Notes: generated by a model from the letters alone, not told the origin. A stretch of DNA of 64,000 nt from Planctomycetota bacterium (GCA_016776905.1 JADHSM010000015.1:26033-90032); one strand, 5' to 3'. Positions 1-7,863 are shown, counted from the first letter of the stretch. Numbers and translations are program-made.

Positions 1-1
1 C

Positions 2-751
2 TGGGAGCCATCGGGTGCCGCCAACTTCTCAAAAGTTCCGCTGTGGATCTTTCATGGAGAATCAGATCCTATCGTGCCCGTTGAAAGATCTCGGGAAATG
101 GTGAGAGCACTGAAAGCCGCAGGGTCTCCTGTGAAGTACACCGAGTTTGCCAAAACGGGTCACAACATCTTGAGAAAAACCTACGGGAAGGAAGACCTTT
201 GGGAGTGGATTTTCGACCAGAGAAAGGCTTCTGCAACAGACGTCGACCCGATGCAAAAATGGATGGAGTTCATGACTCCCGGCCCAGAGCATCAAGCGTT
301 GATGAAACGAGTCGGTAAATGGAATATCGACATCCAAACATGGATGAATCCAGATTCTCCTCCGCAGAAAAATGTGCTGAAGTGTGAATACAAACCGGTA
401 CTGGGGAATCGTTATTTGTCACAACAAATCATGCCTATGGATTTCAATGGTATGCCTTTTGAAGCTCACGGATTCATAGGATTTGACACCATCAAGAATA
501 TCTATGTTTCCTCATGGATAGACACCTTTGGCACTGGCATCGCTACGGGAACAGGTACCCGAACAGAGAAAGTTATCAATTGGACATGGATTCAGACTGA
601 CCCCGCCACTGGAACATCTTCCGCGACCCGAGCCGTTGAAGAACTCATTTCAGATGACGAATTCAAATTCACCATTTATATGACCCTTCCTGACGGAAGT
701 GAATTCATCAACATGACTCAACATGCACGTCGATCTCCAGGAAATGACTAG
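2..751 (+). CDS. C-terminal part of alpha/beta-hydrolase fused to DUF1579-like domain (5' truncated)
   Basis: The reading frame is open from the first bases of the window, so the start lies upstream. The first ~75 residues look like the end of an alpha/beta hydrolase of the dienelactone hydrolase/prolyl oligopeptidase type: PLWIFHGESDPIVPVE carries the acid residue (D in GESDPIVP) and TGHNILRKTY carries the candidate catalytic His. After a short linker the remaining ~165 residues resemble DUF1579 (PEHQALMKRVGKWNID, LGNRYLSQQ, GMPFEAHGFIGFD, YVSSWIDTFGTG), a lipocalin-like fold of unknown role. The nucleophile Ser is outside the window. A hydrolase joined to DUF1579 is an unusual arrangement, and substrate cannot be inferred. 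The next gene begins 30 nt downstream on the same strand. Confidence 0.7.
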   Translation, partial: WEPSGAANFSKVPLWIFHGESDPIVPVERSREMVRALKAAGSPVKYTEFAKTGHNILRKTYGKEDLWEWIFDQRKASATDVDPMQKWMEFMTPGPEHQALMKRVGKWNIDIQTWMNPDSPPQKNVLKCEYKPVLGNRYLSQQIMPMDFNGMPFEAHGFIGFDTIKNIYVSSWIDTFGTGIATGTGTRTEKVINWTWIQTDPATGTSSATRAVEELISDDEFKFTIYMTLPDGSEFINMTQHARRSPGND

Positions 752-781
752 ATAACTTCACCCTAGAAACATGGAGTACAA

Positions 782-1399
782 ATGAAAAAATATTGCCTGA
801 ACTTGGTCCTAGGATCTTTCATGTTAGTGCTCCTATGCCATAGCGCCGTTCTCGCTGGTAAAGCTCCGATGTCACCGGAGACACTCAGAAAAGTATCGGA
901 TGTGATCGCGACGGGTGAAATCACAGCCATGACACGTGAATACGTCGGAGGTAGTGGAGAAAATTATCAATATCTTTGGCGAGTCACTATGAATGTTGAT
1001 CAGTTCGAAAAGGGAAACGATCCCACGAACCCTTTACCCAATCCGATGCGGATTTCATTTGTTACCAGTGATGGAAGCGATCTCGTGCTCTGTGGTCCTG
1101 CACAGAATCCCATTCCAAAAATAGGCAACATTTGTCGTGCATACTTAGAAAAAGGAAGCCTTTTCAAAGACGAATTGCTGTTTCCCGCTTTAGCCCCAAA
1201 TGGATTTGAGATTATTAATAAGAAAACGACCGGTGCTGAAGTCGTCATCCTGAACGAGAAACCGTTCCTTACCGGGTGGAAGGCGATCGCATTTCTCGTT
1301 CTTATTCTTATTGCAGGTTTATATTCGTTCATAAGAAAAAATGGGCGACGATTCTCACGAATCAAACAGAACTTACAACAGCTCTTCGGAAAGAATTGA
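782..1399 (+). CDS. Hypothetical secreted protein with C-terminal membrane anchor
   Basis: I do not recognise this 205-residue protein. It has an N-terminal signal peptide (MKKYCLNLVLGSFMLVLLCHSAVLA, likely cleaved after A-x-A-like VLA), a soluble extracytoplasmic region of ~145 residues with two Cys (LCGPAQNP, NICRAYLEKG), a single hydrophobic helix near residues 167-183 (AIAFLVLILIAGLYSFI) and a short basic tail. This predicts a type I membrane protein with most of its mass outside the cytoplasm. The ATG at 782 is preceded by GGAG about 6 nt upstream. It follows the truncated hydrolase by 30 nt and may be co-transcribed with it. Its stop lies next to the stop of ychF on the opposite strand, with one base between them. 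Confidence 0.6.
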   Translation: MKKYCLNLVLGSFMLVLLCHSAVLAGKAPMSPETLRKVSDVIATGEITAMTREYVGGSGENYQYLWRVTMNVDQFEKGNDPTNPLPNPMRISFVTSDGSDLVLCGPAQNPIPKIGNICRAYLEKGSLFKDELLFPALAPNGFEIINKKTTGAEVVILNEKPFLTGWKAIAFLVLILIAGLYSFIRKNGRRFSRIKQNLQQLFGKN

Positions 1400-1400
1400 T

Positions 1401-2507
1401 CTACACGTTAAAGAGGAAGTGGCAAACATCCGCATCTTGCATGACGTACTCTTTGCCCTCGACTCTTAACTTGCCTGCTTCACGAATCGCTTTCTCAGAC
1501 TTGTATTCTTCCATCTCTGCGACCGAGTAGATTTCTGCACGGATAAAACCCCGCTGGAAATCAGTATGAATGACACCCGCGGCTTCCGGTGCACTAGCAC
1601 CTTTATTCACTGTCCATGCACGTATCTCTTTTTCACCTGCAGTATAGAAAGATTGCTGCCCCAATAACTCATATACAGCACGAGCTAACTTTCCAAGCGC
1701 TGGTTCGTCCATTCCATAGTCTGAAAGCATCTCTAGGCGATCTTCTTCTTCTAACTCGGATAACTCTTCCTCGATGCGAGCGCAAACAGGAACCGCTTGG
1801 CTACATCTCTCTTCTGCAATTTTTCTTACCTGAGCGGCAAGAGGTCCCTCACCCAATACATCATCGTCAGAAACATTCATGACAAACATTTGGGGCTTTG
1901 TGGTGATCAAGCCAAGCCCTTTGAGCATCCCTGGTGAACGCGGATCACTCCCAATGTCTGCTTCTCTGGCGGGGCGACCCTCAGCGAGAACGGGATGCAA
2001 TCTTTCCAAGAGATCCAATCTCAAGATAGCCTCGTCTTCACGACTCCGCGCAGACCTTTTCGCTTTATCTAGAGCACCCTCTACCGTTTGTAAATCAGCG
2101 AGAACCAATTCGATTTCGATGGTTTCTATATCTCTCAATGGATCAATATCGCCATCAACATGAGTGATTTCTTCCCCTCCGGGTGCCTCTTCGAAACAAC
2201 GAACCACCTGAACGATGGCATCTGTTTCTCTAATATGGCTAAGAAATTGGTTCCCAAGACCTTCACCCGTGCTCGCTCCACGAACCAATCCTGCAATGTC
2301 TACAATCTTCAGCGATGCCGGAATCATCTTCTGAGTTTCGATATGGTCCTGAAGAATTTGAAGCCGAGGATCCGGAATAGGAACGACACCGATATTCGGC
2401 TCAATGGTGGCAAAGGGATAGTTGGCAGCGTGTGCGCCCGCCGATGTCAGTGCATTGAACAAAGTGGACTTCCCAACATTTGGAAGTCCCACAATTCCAG
2501 CCTCCAT
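1401..2507 (-). CDS. ychF: Redox-regulated ATPase/GTPase YchF (OLA1 family)
   Basis: This is a 368-residue cytoplasmic P-loop protein of the universally conserved Obg-related YchF/OLA1 family, which binds ATP better than GTP and associates with ribosomes. Visible motifs are G1 GLPNVGKST (residues 7-15), the switch region NYPFATIEPN, G3 DIAGLVRGAS and a C-terminal TGS domain (AWTVNKGASAPEAAGVIHTDFQRGFIRAEI) ending in CHFLFNV. The frame extends to 2585, but the start at 2507 is preferred: AGGAGG lies 5-6 nt upstream and MEAGIVGLPNVGKS matches the family start. Length is normal. It converges with the preceding gene with a single base between the stops, and no terminator hairpin is visible there. 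Confidence 0.96.
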   Translation of the reverse strand: MEAGIVGLPNVGKSTLFNALTSAGAHAANYPFATIEPNIGVVPIPDPRLQILQDHIETQKMIPASLKIVDIAGLVRGASTGEGLGNQFLSHIRETDAIVQVVRCFEEAPGGEEITHVDGDIDPLRDIETIEIELVLADLQTVEGALDKAKRSARSREDEAILRLDLLERLHPVLAEGRPAREADIGSDPRSPGMLKGLGLITTKPQMFVMNVSDDDVLGEGPLAAQVRKIAEERCSQAVPVCARIEEELSELEEEDRLEMLSDYGMDEPALGKLARAVYELLGQQSFYTAGEKEIRAWTVNKGASAPEAAGVIHTDFQRGFIRAEIYSVAEMEEYKSEKAIREAGKLRVEGKEYVMQDADVCHFLFNV

Positions 2508-2778
2508 TGTGCCTCCTGCGATTGAGAGTGATGGCTTTACTATGAGTAGACCGCTCAGTCTCAGTGCAGGTGAGGCCAACGTCAAGTTCTCGTCGCTAAT
2601 CGATCGAATCTGGCACTCTCATTTCCAAGGCATAGATTCCCACACAGTGGTTTCCCTCCAAATAATGAATGAACCGCATTTTGACATATGAATCCGCTTA
2701 TCTTTCTGGGCATAATTGAAGAGTAAACCCTGCCGATTTCGGTCATAGTTTGGCGAGTGCTGCTCGGAAGGAAGAGTC

Positions 2779-3270
2779 ATGAATCTGACACCTTGTACAT
2801 TGATCGTACTCAGGCACGCCGAAAAGAGCCTCGGATCCGATCCGGAGTTGACCGAGGAAGGTCGACAACGATCTCGCGACCTGGCTCATTTGCTAAAAGG
2901 TGTCAGCATTCAAAAGATGTACTGCACCGAGTACATCCGCACACGCCAAACTCTTGAACCCTTATCCGCAATCAACGCCACTCCCATAGAAACGATTCCA
3001 GCCGAAAATGCTCCCCGCTGGCGTGCTGCCATCTCGGACATCAAAGCGGGAGAAACCGTTGTTATCTGCGGACACCAAAACACGGTTCCTCTTTTCGTAG
3101 AGGAGGTCGGGGGGAAAGTTTCTGAACTTGAAAATGTATCAGGGCAATCATGGATCCCAGGGCATATCTTCGATCGGTTATATGTGGCGACATGGCAACA
3201 TGGGAAACACTCTGAATTTGGGCAAACAAAAGTACTAGAGTTACGTTACGGAACTCGTTGTGAGCAATAG
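2779..3270 (+). CDS. Histidine phosphatase family protein (SixA/PGAM-like)
   Basis: A 163-residue cytoplasmic member of the histidine phosphatase (phosphoglycerate mutase-like) superfamily. The RHG motif appears as LRHAEKS near residue 12, followed by LTEEGRQRS, an Arg-containing TEYIRTRQT segment and the second catalytic His in VVICGHQNTVP. The small size fits SixA-type phosphatases or generic short PGAM-like proteins; the substrate cannot be read from sequence. A GGAAGG ribosome-binding site lies just before the ATG. The gene stands alone between ychF (divergent) and the PKD-dockerin gene. Confidence 0.85.
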   Translation: MNLTPCTLIVLRHAEKSLGSDPELTEEGRQRSRDLAHLLKGVSIQKMYCTEYIRTRQTLEPLSAINATPIETIPAENAPRWRAAISDIKAGETVVICGHQNTVPLFVEEVGGKVSELENVSGQSWIPGHIFDRLYVATWQHGKHSEFGQTKVLELRYGTRCEQ

Positions 3271-3425
3271 CCCTAAAAGCCAACACGTCGCTCCAGTTTA
3301 TTCATGCTGAGAACTGACCATCTAATTATTCGAAGTGAACAACTTCCACATACGCTGAGTAGTGATACTAGGGATTACAAGATAGGATTGAATTCTACTC
3401 TAGTTCCGCTTTAAGAAAGATAGTT

Positions 3426-4484
3426 ATGAAGTTACTACTTAACATTCTGTGCTCCGTATTTTTATTTTCGGGATCTGTCCATGCCGGAGGTCACCTCTGG
3501 GACATCAATGAACTCTATTCAAATTCAGATGGAACCATTCAATTTGTAGAACTCCATGTCCCCATGGCCGCTGCAAATGAAAACTTCATGATCAACAAGT
3601 TCATTCGAAGTGCATCTACCGGCATAGAATTTTTGTTTCCTGAAAACGTCGCTGGGAATACTTCATTGAAACACCTATTGATTGCGACCTCTGGATTCGC
3701 AAACCTTCCAGGTGCACCAACCCCCGACTACATTCTTCCCGATAACTTTTTAGGACTCGATTCAGATGTGATTACTTGGGACGTCTACGACAGCTGGACC
3801 TATCCCACTCCCGGCCTTCCAATGGACGGCATCAATTCGATACAAAAAAATCTTTCGACAGGGAATCTCTTCATTGCCCCCAATACGCCCACAAACTACT
3901 CAGACGTTTCAGGATCTGTAGACGCGGGTAGCCCTCCTCCAGTGCCACCTGTCGCTTCCTTCACGATAGATACCGCAGCAGGTGCAGCACCGTTACTGGT
4001 AAACTTCACAGATACCTCTACCTCTTCAAGCCCCATCGTATCTTGGGTTTGGGATATGGGAGATGGCGACACCTCCAATCTGCAAAGCCCCAGCCATAGT
4101 TACACAAGCCCAGGCTCATACACGGTCACCCTTACTGCGACGAACGCTGCCGGTTCAGATGCCGCGACATGCCAAACCTGCATCACGGTCACCGATCCGG
4201 GTCCGGTCACTCCTGATTTCGTCAGGGGAGATGTCAATCAAGACCTGACTTTGGATATCACTGACCCCATCGCATTACTGGGATATCTCTTTAGCGGCGA
4301 CTCTAATAACTGTACCCAAGCCTTGGACGCCAATGACGACAGCTCATTAAATCTGGCCGACGCCGTCTCATTGCTCGGATATCTCTTTAGCGGATCGGCT
4401 TCTCCAGGAGCACCTTTCCCTTTATGCGGATCAGATCCAACGCCGGGGGGGGCTCTTTCCTGCAGCACTTTCGCCTGCCCTTAA
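3426..4484 (+). CDS. Secreted protein with PKD domain and dockerin-like C-terminus
   Basis: A 352-residue exported protein. It begins with a signal peptide (MKLLLNILCSVFLFSGSVHAGG). Residues ~22-170 form an unrecognised domain (HLWDINELYSNSDGTIQFVE onward). A PKD domain follows at about 178-256 (PLLVNFTDTSTSSSPIVSW, WDMGDGDTSNLQSPSHSY, GSYTVTLTATNAAGS). The last ~85 residues hold two EF-hand/dockerin-type loops (RGDVNQDLTLDITDPIALLG and DANDDSSLNLADAVSLLG) and a tail with PGAPFPLCGSDPTPGGALSC. The same tail architecture ends three other proteins in this window. PKD and dockerin modules usually mediate surface adhesion or complex assembly; a catalytic role is not apparent. The downstream lipoprotein frame starts inside the last 61 nt of this gene. 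Confidence 0.8.
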   Translation: MKLLLNILCSVFLFSGSVHAGGHLWDINELYSNSDGTIQFVELHVPMAAANENFMINKFIRSASTGIEFLFPENVAGNTSLKHLLIATSGFANLPGAPTPDYILPDNFLGLDSDVITWDVYDSWTYPTPGLPMDGINSIQKNLSTGNLFIAPNTPTNYSDVSGSVDAGSPPPVPPVASFTIDTAAGAAPLLVNFTDTSTSSSPIVSWVWDMGDGDTSNLQSPSHSYTSPGSYTVTLTATNAAGSDAATCQTCITVTDPGPVTPDFVRGDVNQDLTLDITDPIALLGYLFSGDSNNCTQALDANDDSSLNLADAVSLLGYLFSGSASPGAPFPLCGSDPTPGGALSCSTFACP

Positions 4485-5137
4485 AATCGATCTTTCTGAT
4501 CAGTCTTTTGCTATTGATCGGGATGCTTTGCGGTTGTCAATCAACCGGAAAGCATCCCGATCAAGTCATGAAGAAATCCACTGCCAATTCAGAGTCTTGC
4601 CGACAATGTCAATCCGCATGCGAAACACACGGTTGGTGTGAAGCATGCCAATTGGGTTACGTTGCCTTGGTTCCCATCCGCTCTCAAAAATTTCATGAAG
4701 CATTAGATGTTCATGGGCATGAAGTACCTAGGAGCAGCCTACAGTGCCAACTTTGTATTCAGGTATCCCAACAAGATGAGTTTTGCCCTCGCTGCCAGCA
4801 CGGTTTTGTTTCTGGAAAACTCTATTTTTCAAAACTGAGCTGGTCGCTCGCTCAAGGAATCACGCTCGACAGCAACGAGACTTGTCTTGATTGCGACCCC
4901 TCCTCAGAAAACGCGGGGTCTCTTGAAAGCCCTGTCAGTCCATGCCCGACGTGCGACGGATACAGAGTTGGAAACGTAAGATTCCTCTCGGCAGAGAAAG
5001 CGCTAAACGCTTGGTCTCAGCTTCAGCGGTTGCTGGAAGCCCTCGATCGAGACGCGGAGTGCCCGGGATGCGGCCTCAACGGCTTCTTTGGCTTCCCTTG
5101 CCCTGACTGTGGAATAGCCCCTATTCCTCAGGTTTAA
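4424..5137 (+). CDS. Putative lipoprotein with four tandem Cys-rich zinc-ribbon-like modules
   Basis: A 237-residue protein of no recognised family. The N-terminus is hydrophobic (IFLISLLLLIGMLCGCQSTG) with a plausible lipobox ending at Cys38. Four modules follow, each built from paired CxxC motifs: CRQCQSACETHGWCEAC, CQLCIQVSQQDEFCPRC, CLDC...CPTC and CPGCGLNGFFGFPCPDC. The spacing suggests four structural metal sites of the zinc-ribbon or DnaJ-like type, unusual for a lipoprotein outside the cytoplasm. The start is uncertain: the ATG at 4424 has no clear ribosome-binding site and lies inside the preceding gene, upstream of a run of eight G (4444-4451). A CTG or TTG further in could be used instead. 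A strong terminator follows at 5311. Confidence 0.65.
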   Translation: MRIRSNAGGGSFLQHFRLPLKSIFLISLLLLIGMLCGCQSTGKHPDQVMKKSTANSESCRQCQSACETHGWCEACQLGYVALVPIRSQKFHEALDVHGHEVPRSSLQCQLCIQVSQQDEFCPRCQHGFVSGKLYFSKLSWSLAQGITLDSNETCLDCDPSSENAGSLESPVSPCPTCDGYRVGNVRFLSAEKALNAWSQLQRLLEALDRDAECPGCGLNGFFGFPCPDCGIAPIPQV

Positions 5138-5310
5138 GGATCTTTCCCAGATCTGCCAGCAGGCCCCCAATTCACACCTCTGAAAATATTTTTAAAAACT
5201 CTGTCCGAACTCTGTCCGGCTCCGGATCTATCAGTATGGGAAGGGGGGGGCGCCGAAGGCGGGCTGGCGATTCCCCCTAACCCTTGTTCAAATAGCACAC
5301 ACCTCCTCGC

Positions 5311-5349
5311 AGGGCCTCCTAGCGCAACGCTCGGGGGCCCTCGTTTTTT
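5311..5349 (+). terminator. Rho-independent terminator downstream of the Cys-rich lipoprotein gene
   Basis: A 14-bp stem (AGGGCCTCCTAGCG paired with CGCTCGGGGGCCCT; one mismatch, one G-U) with a CAA loop is followed by CGTTTTTT. It lies about 175 nt after the stop at 5137. Confidence 0.8.
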
Positions 5350-5360
5350 GAGGGGCTTCT

Positions 5361-5422
5361 CGAGTCAATGATGCTCGAGTCAATGATGCTGAGGGTCAAT
5401 GATGCTGAGGGTCAATGATGCT
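5361..5422. repeat. Four-copy 15/16-bp tandem repeat
   Basis: Two copies of CGAGTCAATGATGCT (5361-5375, 5376-5390) are followed by two of GAGGGTCAATGATGCT (5391-5406, 5407-5422). It sits between a terminator and the stop of the convergent phosphatase gene. No function is evident. Confidence 0.9.
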
Positions 5423-5485
5423 GAGAGCCCAGCAGGCTGAGAATCATGAGGCTGGGATACTTTCGGAGAAATCTCTCCAGAGAGC

Positions 5486-6058
5486 CTATTCTCCGCAGAT
5501 TTCTCGAAAGAGATCGGGGTAGCGGGAATTCACCCATTCTCGTAAATCTTCGGGAGATTCCTTCTCCAAGAGATCGCGAAAGTCATGGGGACCCTCATGT
5601 CCTTTGACTCTGTGGCCAAAGGGAATCCTGCGCAGTTGCTGCCAGGCAGTCTCCAAATCTTCTCCGCACACAAAATGACGATACAGAGCAGACCCAAATC
5701 CTGTTTTGTCTTTCCCTCTTTTGCAGTAGAGCAATAGCGGCCGCTCCGCTTCGTCCAAAAGACGAAGAAACTCGGCGACAGCTTCGGGTCGGGGTAATCG
5801 AGAGGATCGAAGGTGAAGATTGTGGTATTCCACCCCCAACGCCTCAAAGTCGACTTCTCCTAATGTGGCATCTGAAGATTCGGGTCTTCTCAGATCGATG
5901 GCGGTCTTTATCCCTAACCTCTTCATGACCCCGCTAAACCACAAGGCAGACCCTGATCCCCTTGCGATCCTCCATACCTGAGGAGGATCGAGAGGGTGAA
6001 GATTCGACTGAAAGAGGTGTCTAAAGATTCCCGATAGCATTCGTAAAGTCCATTTCAC
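5486..6058 (-). CDS. Protein tyrosine/dual-specificity phosphatase-like protein with altered P-loop
   Basis: A 190-residue protein with the layout of small bacterial PTP/DSP-like phosphatases: WRIARGSGSALWFSGVMKRLGIKTAIDLRRPES at the front, then the P-loop LLLYCKRGKDKTGFGSALYR. The nucleophile Cys112 is present. The invariant Arg of CX5R is Lys118 (codon AAA) and the usual preceding His is Tyr. In the known mechanism that Arg binds phosphate, so activity may be weak or lost, or the protein may only bind phosphorylated partners. There is no signal peptide, so a cytoplasmic location is likely. The upstream region holds three consecutive tandem-repeat families. Confidence 0.75.
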   Translation of the reverse strand: MKWTLRMLSGIFRHLFQSNLHPLDPPQVWRIARGSGSALWFSGVMKRLGIKTAIDLRRPESSDATLGEVDFEALGVEYHNLHLRSSRLPRPEAVAEFLRLLDEAERPLLLYCKRGKDKTGFGSALYRHFVCGEDLETAWQQLRRIPFGHRVKGHEGPHDFRDLLEKESPEDLREWVNSRYPDLFREICGE

Positions 6059-6077
6059 TTCTTGTCAGGAGATTGAC

Positions 6078-6129
6078 TGAACCCTGAAACTGAACCCTGA
6101 ACCTAAACCCTGAACCTAAACCCTGAACC
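6078..6129. repeat. 13-bp tandem repeat, four copies
   Basis: Units resembling TAAACCCTGAACC at 6078-6090, 6091-6103, 6104-6116 and 6117-6129; the last two are identical. First of three adjacent repeat families between the PTP-like gene and the SDR gene. Confidence 0.9.
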
Positions 6130-6171
6130 GGGGTACCATGCCATCTCGAAGGGGTACCATGCCATCCCGAA
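6130..6171. repeat. 21-bp direct repeat, two copies
   Basis: A 21-bp unit beginning GGGGTACCATGCCATC occurs at 6130-6150 and 6151-6171 with one mismatch, starting exactly where the 13-bp repeat array ends. Confidence 0.9.
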
Positions 6172-6258
6172 TAAGGTTCGACTACAGTTTTAATCGGCTT
6201 CCGATCCCACTGAGCATGAAGCATCAAGACCGAATGAAGTCCGCTGAACAGTCACTGG

Positions 6259-6305
6259 GTTAAATCAGCACAGGTGTTAAATCAGCACAGGTGTTAAATC
6301 AGCAC
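6259..6305. repeat. 17-bp tandem repeat, 2.8 copies
   Basis: GTTAAATCAGCACAGGT at 6259-6275 and 6276-6292, with a partial third copy to 6305. It ends 24 nt before the SDR start codon and could lie in that gene's leader. Confidence 0.9.
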
Positions 6306-6329
6306 TGATCAAATCAGAAAGGCACTTCC

Positions 6330-7130
6330 ATGAAAAGACCTCTCGCACTCATTACTGGTGCCAGCTCAGGAATCGGTCTCAGTTTTTCTCGAGAACTGGC
6401 CACACGTGGATATGACCTCATTCTGGTCGCCCGCAGAGAAGATCGCCTCAAGAGCGTGGCCGCAGATCTCTCCAACCAATATGGAGTCGAGTGCAGAATT
6501 GAAGTCGTCGATTTAGCAAATCCAGACGCCGTCAAACCTCTTGTCGACAGACTTCTCTCTGACGGATTAGAAATCGAAGTCTTGATCAACAACGCCGGAT
6601 ATGGACTGTCCGGATCATTTCTCTCAAGAGACTGGGAAGAACATGAAGACTTTCTTCGTGTCCTGCTTCTCTCAGTTTGCGAACTGACACATCGACTTCT
6701 TCCTGGCATGAAAGAACGCGGCAAGGGGCGCATCATTCAGGTCTCATCGGTGGCTGGCTTTGTTCCCGGGACAGCAGGCCACACTCTCTATGGCGCCGTC
6801 AAAGCGGCCTTGAATCTCTTCACCGAATGCCTCGCATTAGAATGCAAAAATAGCGGAGTCCTCGTTACGGCACTCTGTCCAGGTTTCACCCTGACAGAAT
6901 TTCATGACGTCAACGGCACCCGCGCGAGAATGTCAGGTATTCCCGGTTTTATGTGGCTCAACTCTGATCGGGTCGCCCGGGAAGCTCTGGAAGACTGCGA
7001 ACGGGGGGAAGTGTACTGCATCCCCGGCATTTTCTATCGAACCCTCATCAGGGCTTTAGAGCTGATGCCTGCTGGGCTCAGGAGATATTTCGTGGCCAGT
7101 TCCGGTTCTTCGTACAGAGATGCTTCCTGA
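6330..7130 (+). CDS. Short-chain dehydrogenase/reductase (DltE-like)
   Basis: A 266-residue classical SDR. The cofactor glycine motif is TGASSGIG (residues ~9-16), NNAG appears in VLINNAGYGLSG, and the catalytic residues are in VSSVAGF...YGAVKAALNLF (Ser and Tyr-x3-Lys). An Arg pair after beta2 (VARREDR) suggests NADP(H). The C-terminal extension (IRALELMPAGLRRYF) is seen in SDRs annotated as DltE/YqjQ-like with unknown substrates. It is a single gene between a repeat-rich leader and the peroxiredoxin gene, so the pathway cannot be assigned. Confidence 0.85.
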   Translation: MKRPLALITGASSGIGLSFSRELATRGYDLILVARREDRLKSVAADLSNQYGVECRIEVVDLANPDAVKPLVDRLLSDGLEIEVLINNAGYGLSGSFLSRDWEEHEDFLRVLLLSVCELTHRLLPGMKERGKGRIIQVSSVAGFVPGTAGHTLYGAVKAALNLFTECLALECKNSGVLVTALCPGFTLTEFHDVNGTRARMSGIPGFMWLNSDRVAREALEDCERGEVYCIPGIFYRTLIRALELMPAGLRRYFVASSGSSYRDAS

Positions 7131-7274
7131 CCTATCCATAGGTGTGCATGTGAGCGAAAATTTTTTCAAGTTTCAGCCTGAGTTATTGCCCTCATGCACG
7201 GCCACAGTGTAAACCTGTACGAGATAAGATCATCTTGAAAAATGATTGAACCTCTCTCAATCCTAAGGAGGCAT

Positions 7275-7796
7275 ATGACACTGGTAGGAAACAAAACACC
7301 TGAATGGAAATCAAATGCTTATTCCAACGGCAAGGCCGTTGAACTGAGCCATGAAGACTATGCAGGTAAATGGCATTTAATCTATTGGTATCCCTTTGAT
7401 TTCTCGGGCCTTTGCCCCACAGAAATTCAAAACTTTGAAGACCTGCTCGGTGATTTCAAAGCCGAGAACGTGGAGATACTGGGAGCCAGCTGCGATTCAG
7501 TCCTTACCCACAAAAAATGGTTCGAAGACGGCGTTACCTTCTCTAGCCCCATCACGCATCCCGTGATTGCTGACACGAATCATTCTGTAACAAAATCGTT
7601 CGGGGCCTTGAAAGAAGAGTTGGGCGTAGCTTACAGAGCAATGGTACTTATCGACCCTGAAGGGACAATCCGAGCCCATTCTGTGAGCGATCTCGGCGTG
7701 GGTCGTAGTCCGCAAGAAATGCTAAGACTCGCCCAAGCGTTCGTCTCTGGTCAAGCATGCCCAGCAAACTGGAAGAAAGGTCAAGAGTTGGCTTAG
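7275..7796 (+). CDS. Peroxiredoxin (AhpC/TSA family)
   Basis: A 173-residue thiol peroxidase that reduces H2O2 and organic peroxides. The peroxidatic Cys is Cys47 in FDFSGLCPTEIQNF (consensus FTFVCPTE), and a C-terminal Cys162 in SGQACPANW matches the resolving Cys of typical 2-Cys AhpC enzymes. A conserved AMVLIDPEGTIRAH strand is present. The frame opens at 7242, but TAAGGAGG lies 4-6 nt before the ATG at 7275, which fixes the start. A strong terminator follows at 7834, so this is probably monocistronic. No AhpF or thioredoxin reductase is adjacent, so the electron donor is unknown. No signal peptide: cytoplasmic. Confidence 0.92.
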   Translation: MTLVGNKTPEWKSNAYSNGKAVELSHEDYAGKWHLIYWYPFDFSGLCPTEIQNFEDLLGDFKAENVEILGASCDSVLTHKKWFEDGVTFSSPITHPVIADTNHSVTKSFGALKEELGVAYRAMVLIDPEGTIRAHSVSDLGVGRSPQEMLRLAQAFVSGQACPANWKKGQELA

Positions 7797-7833
7797 TCAC
7801 CGTTCTTGAACTTCACATTTGAAAAATTGAAAG

Positions 7834-7863
7834 AAGGGGAGACCACACGTCTCCCCTTTTTTT
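7834..7863 (+). terminator. Rho-independent terminator of the peroxiredoxin gene
   Basis: A perfect 10-bp stem (AAGGGGAGAC / GTCTCCCCTT) with a CACAC loop, followed by a T run, 38 nt after the stop codon. Confidence 0.92.

Larger units (their letters stand above)
5138..5485. other. Intergenic stretch with terminator and direct repeats
   Basis: No credible gene is visible. The stretch holds an 11-bp direct repeat (AACTCTGTCCG, about 5198-5219), a run of eight G near 5243, the rho-independent terminator at 5311-5349 and the 15/16-bp tandem repeat at 5361-5422. Confidence 0.6.

Noticed and set aside
4444..4451. Programmed frameshift at the run of eight G joining the dockerin protein to the Cys-rich lipoprotein
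   Set aside because: The dockerin-type tail ends in a normal way after the run and the lipoprotein has its own signal segment, so a fusion is not needed. Kept only as a caveat on the start.
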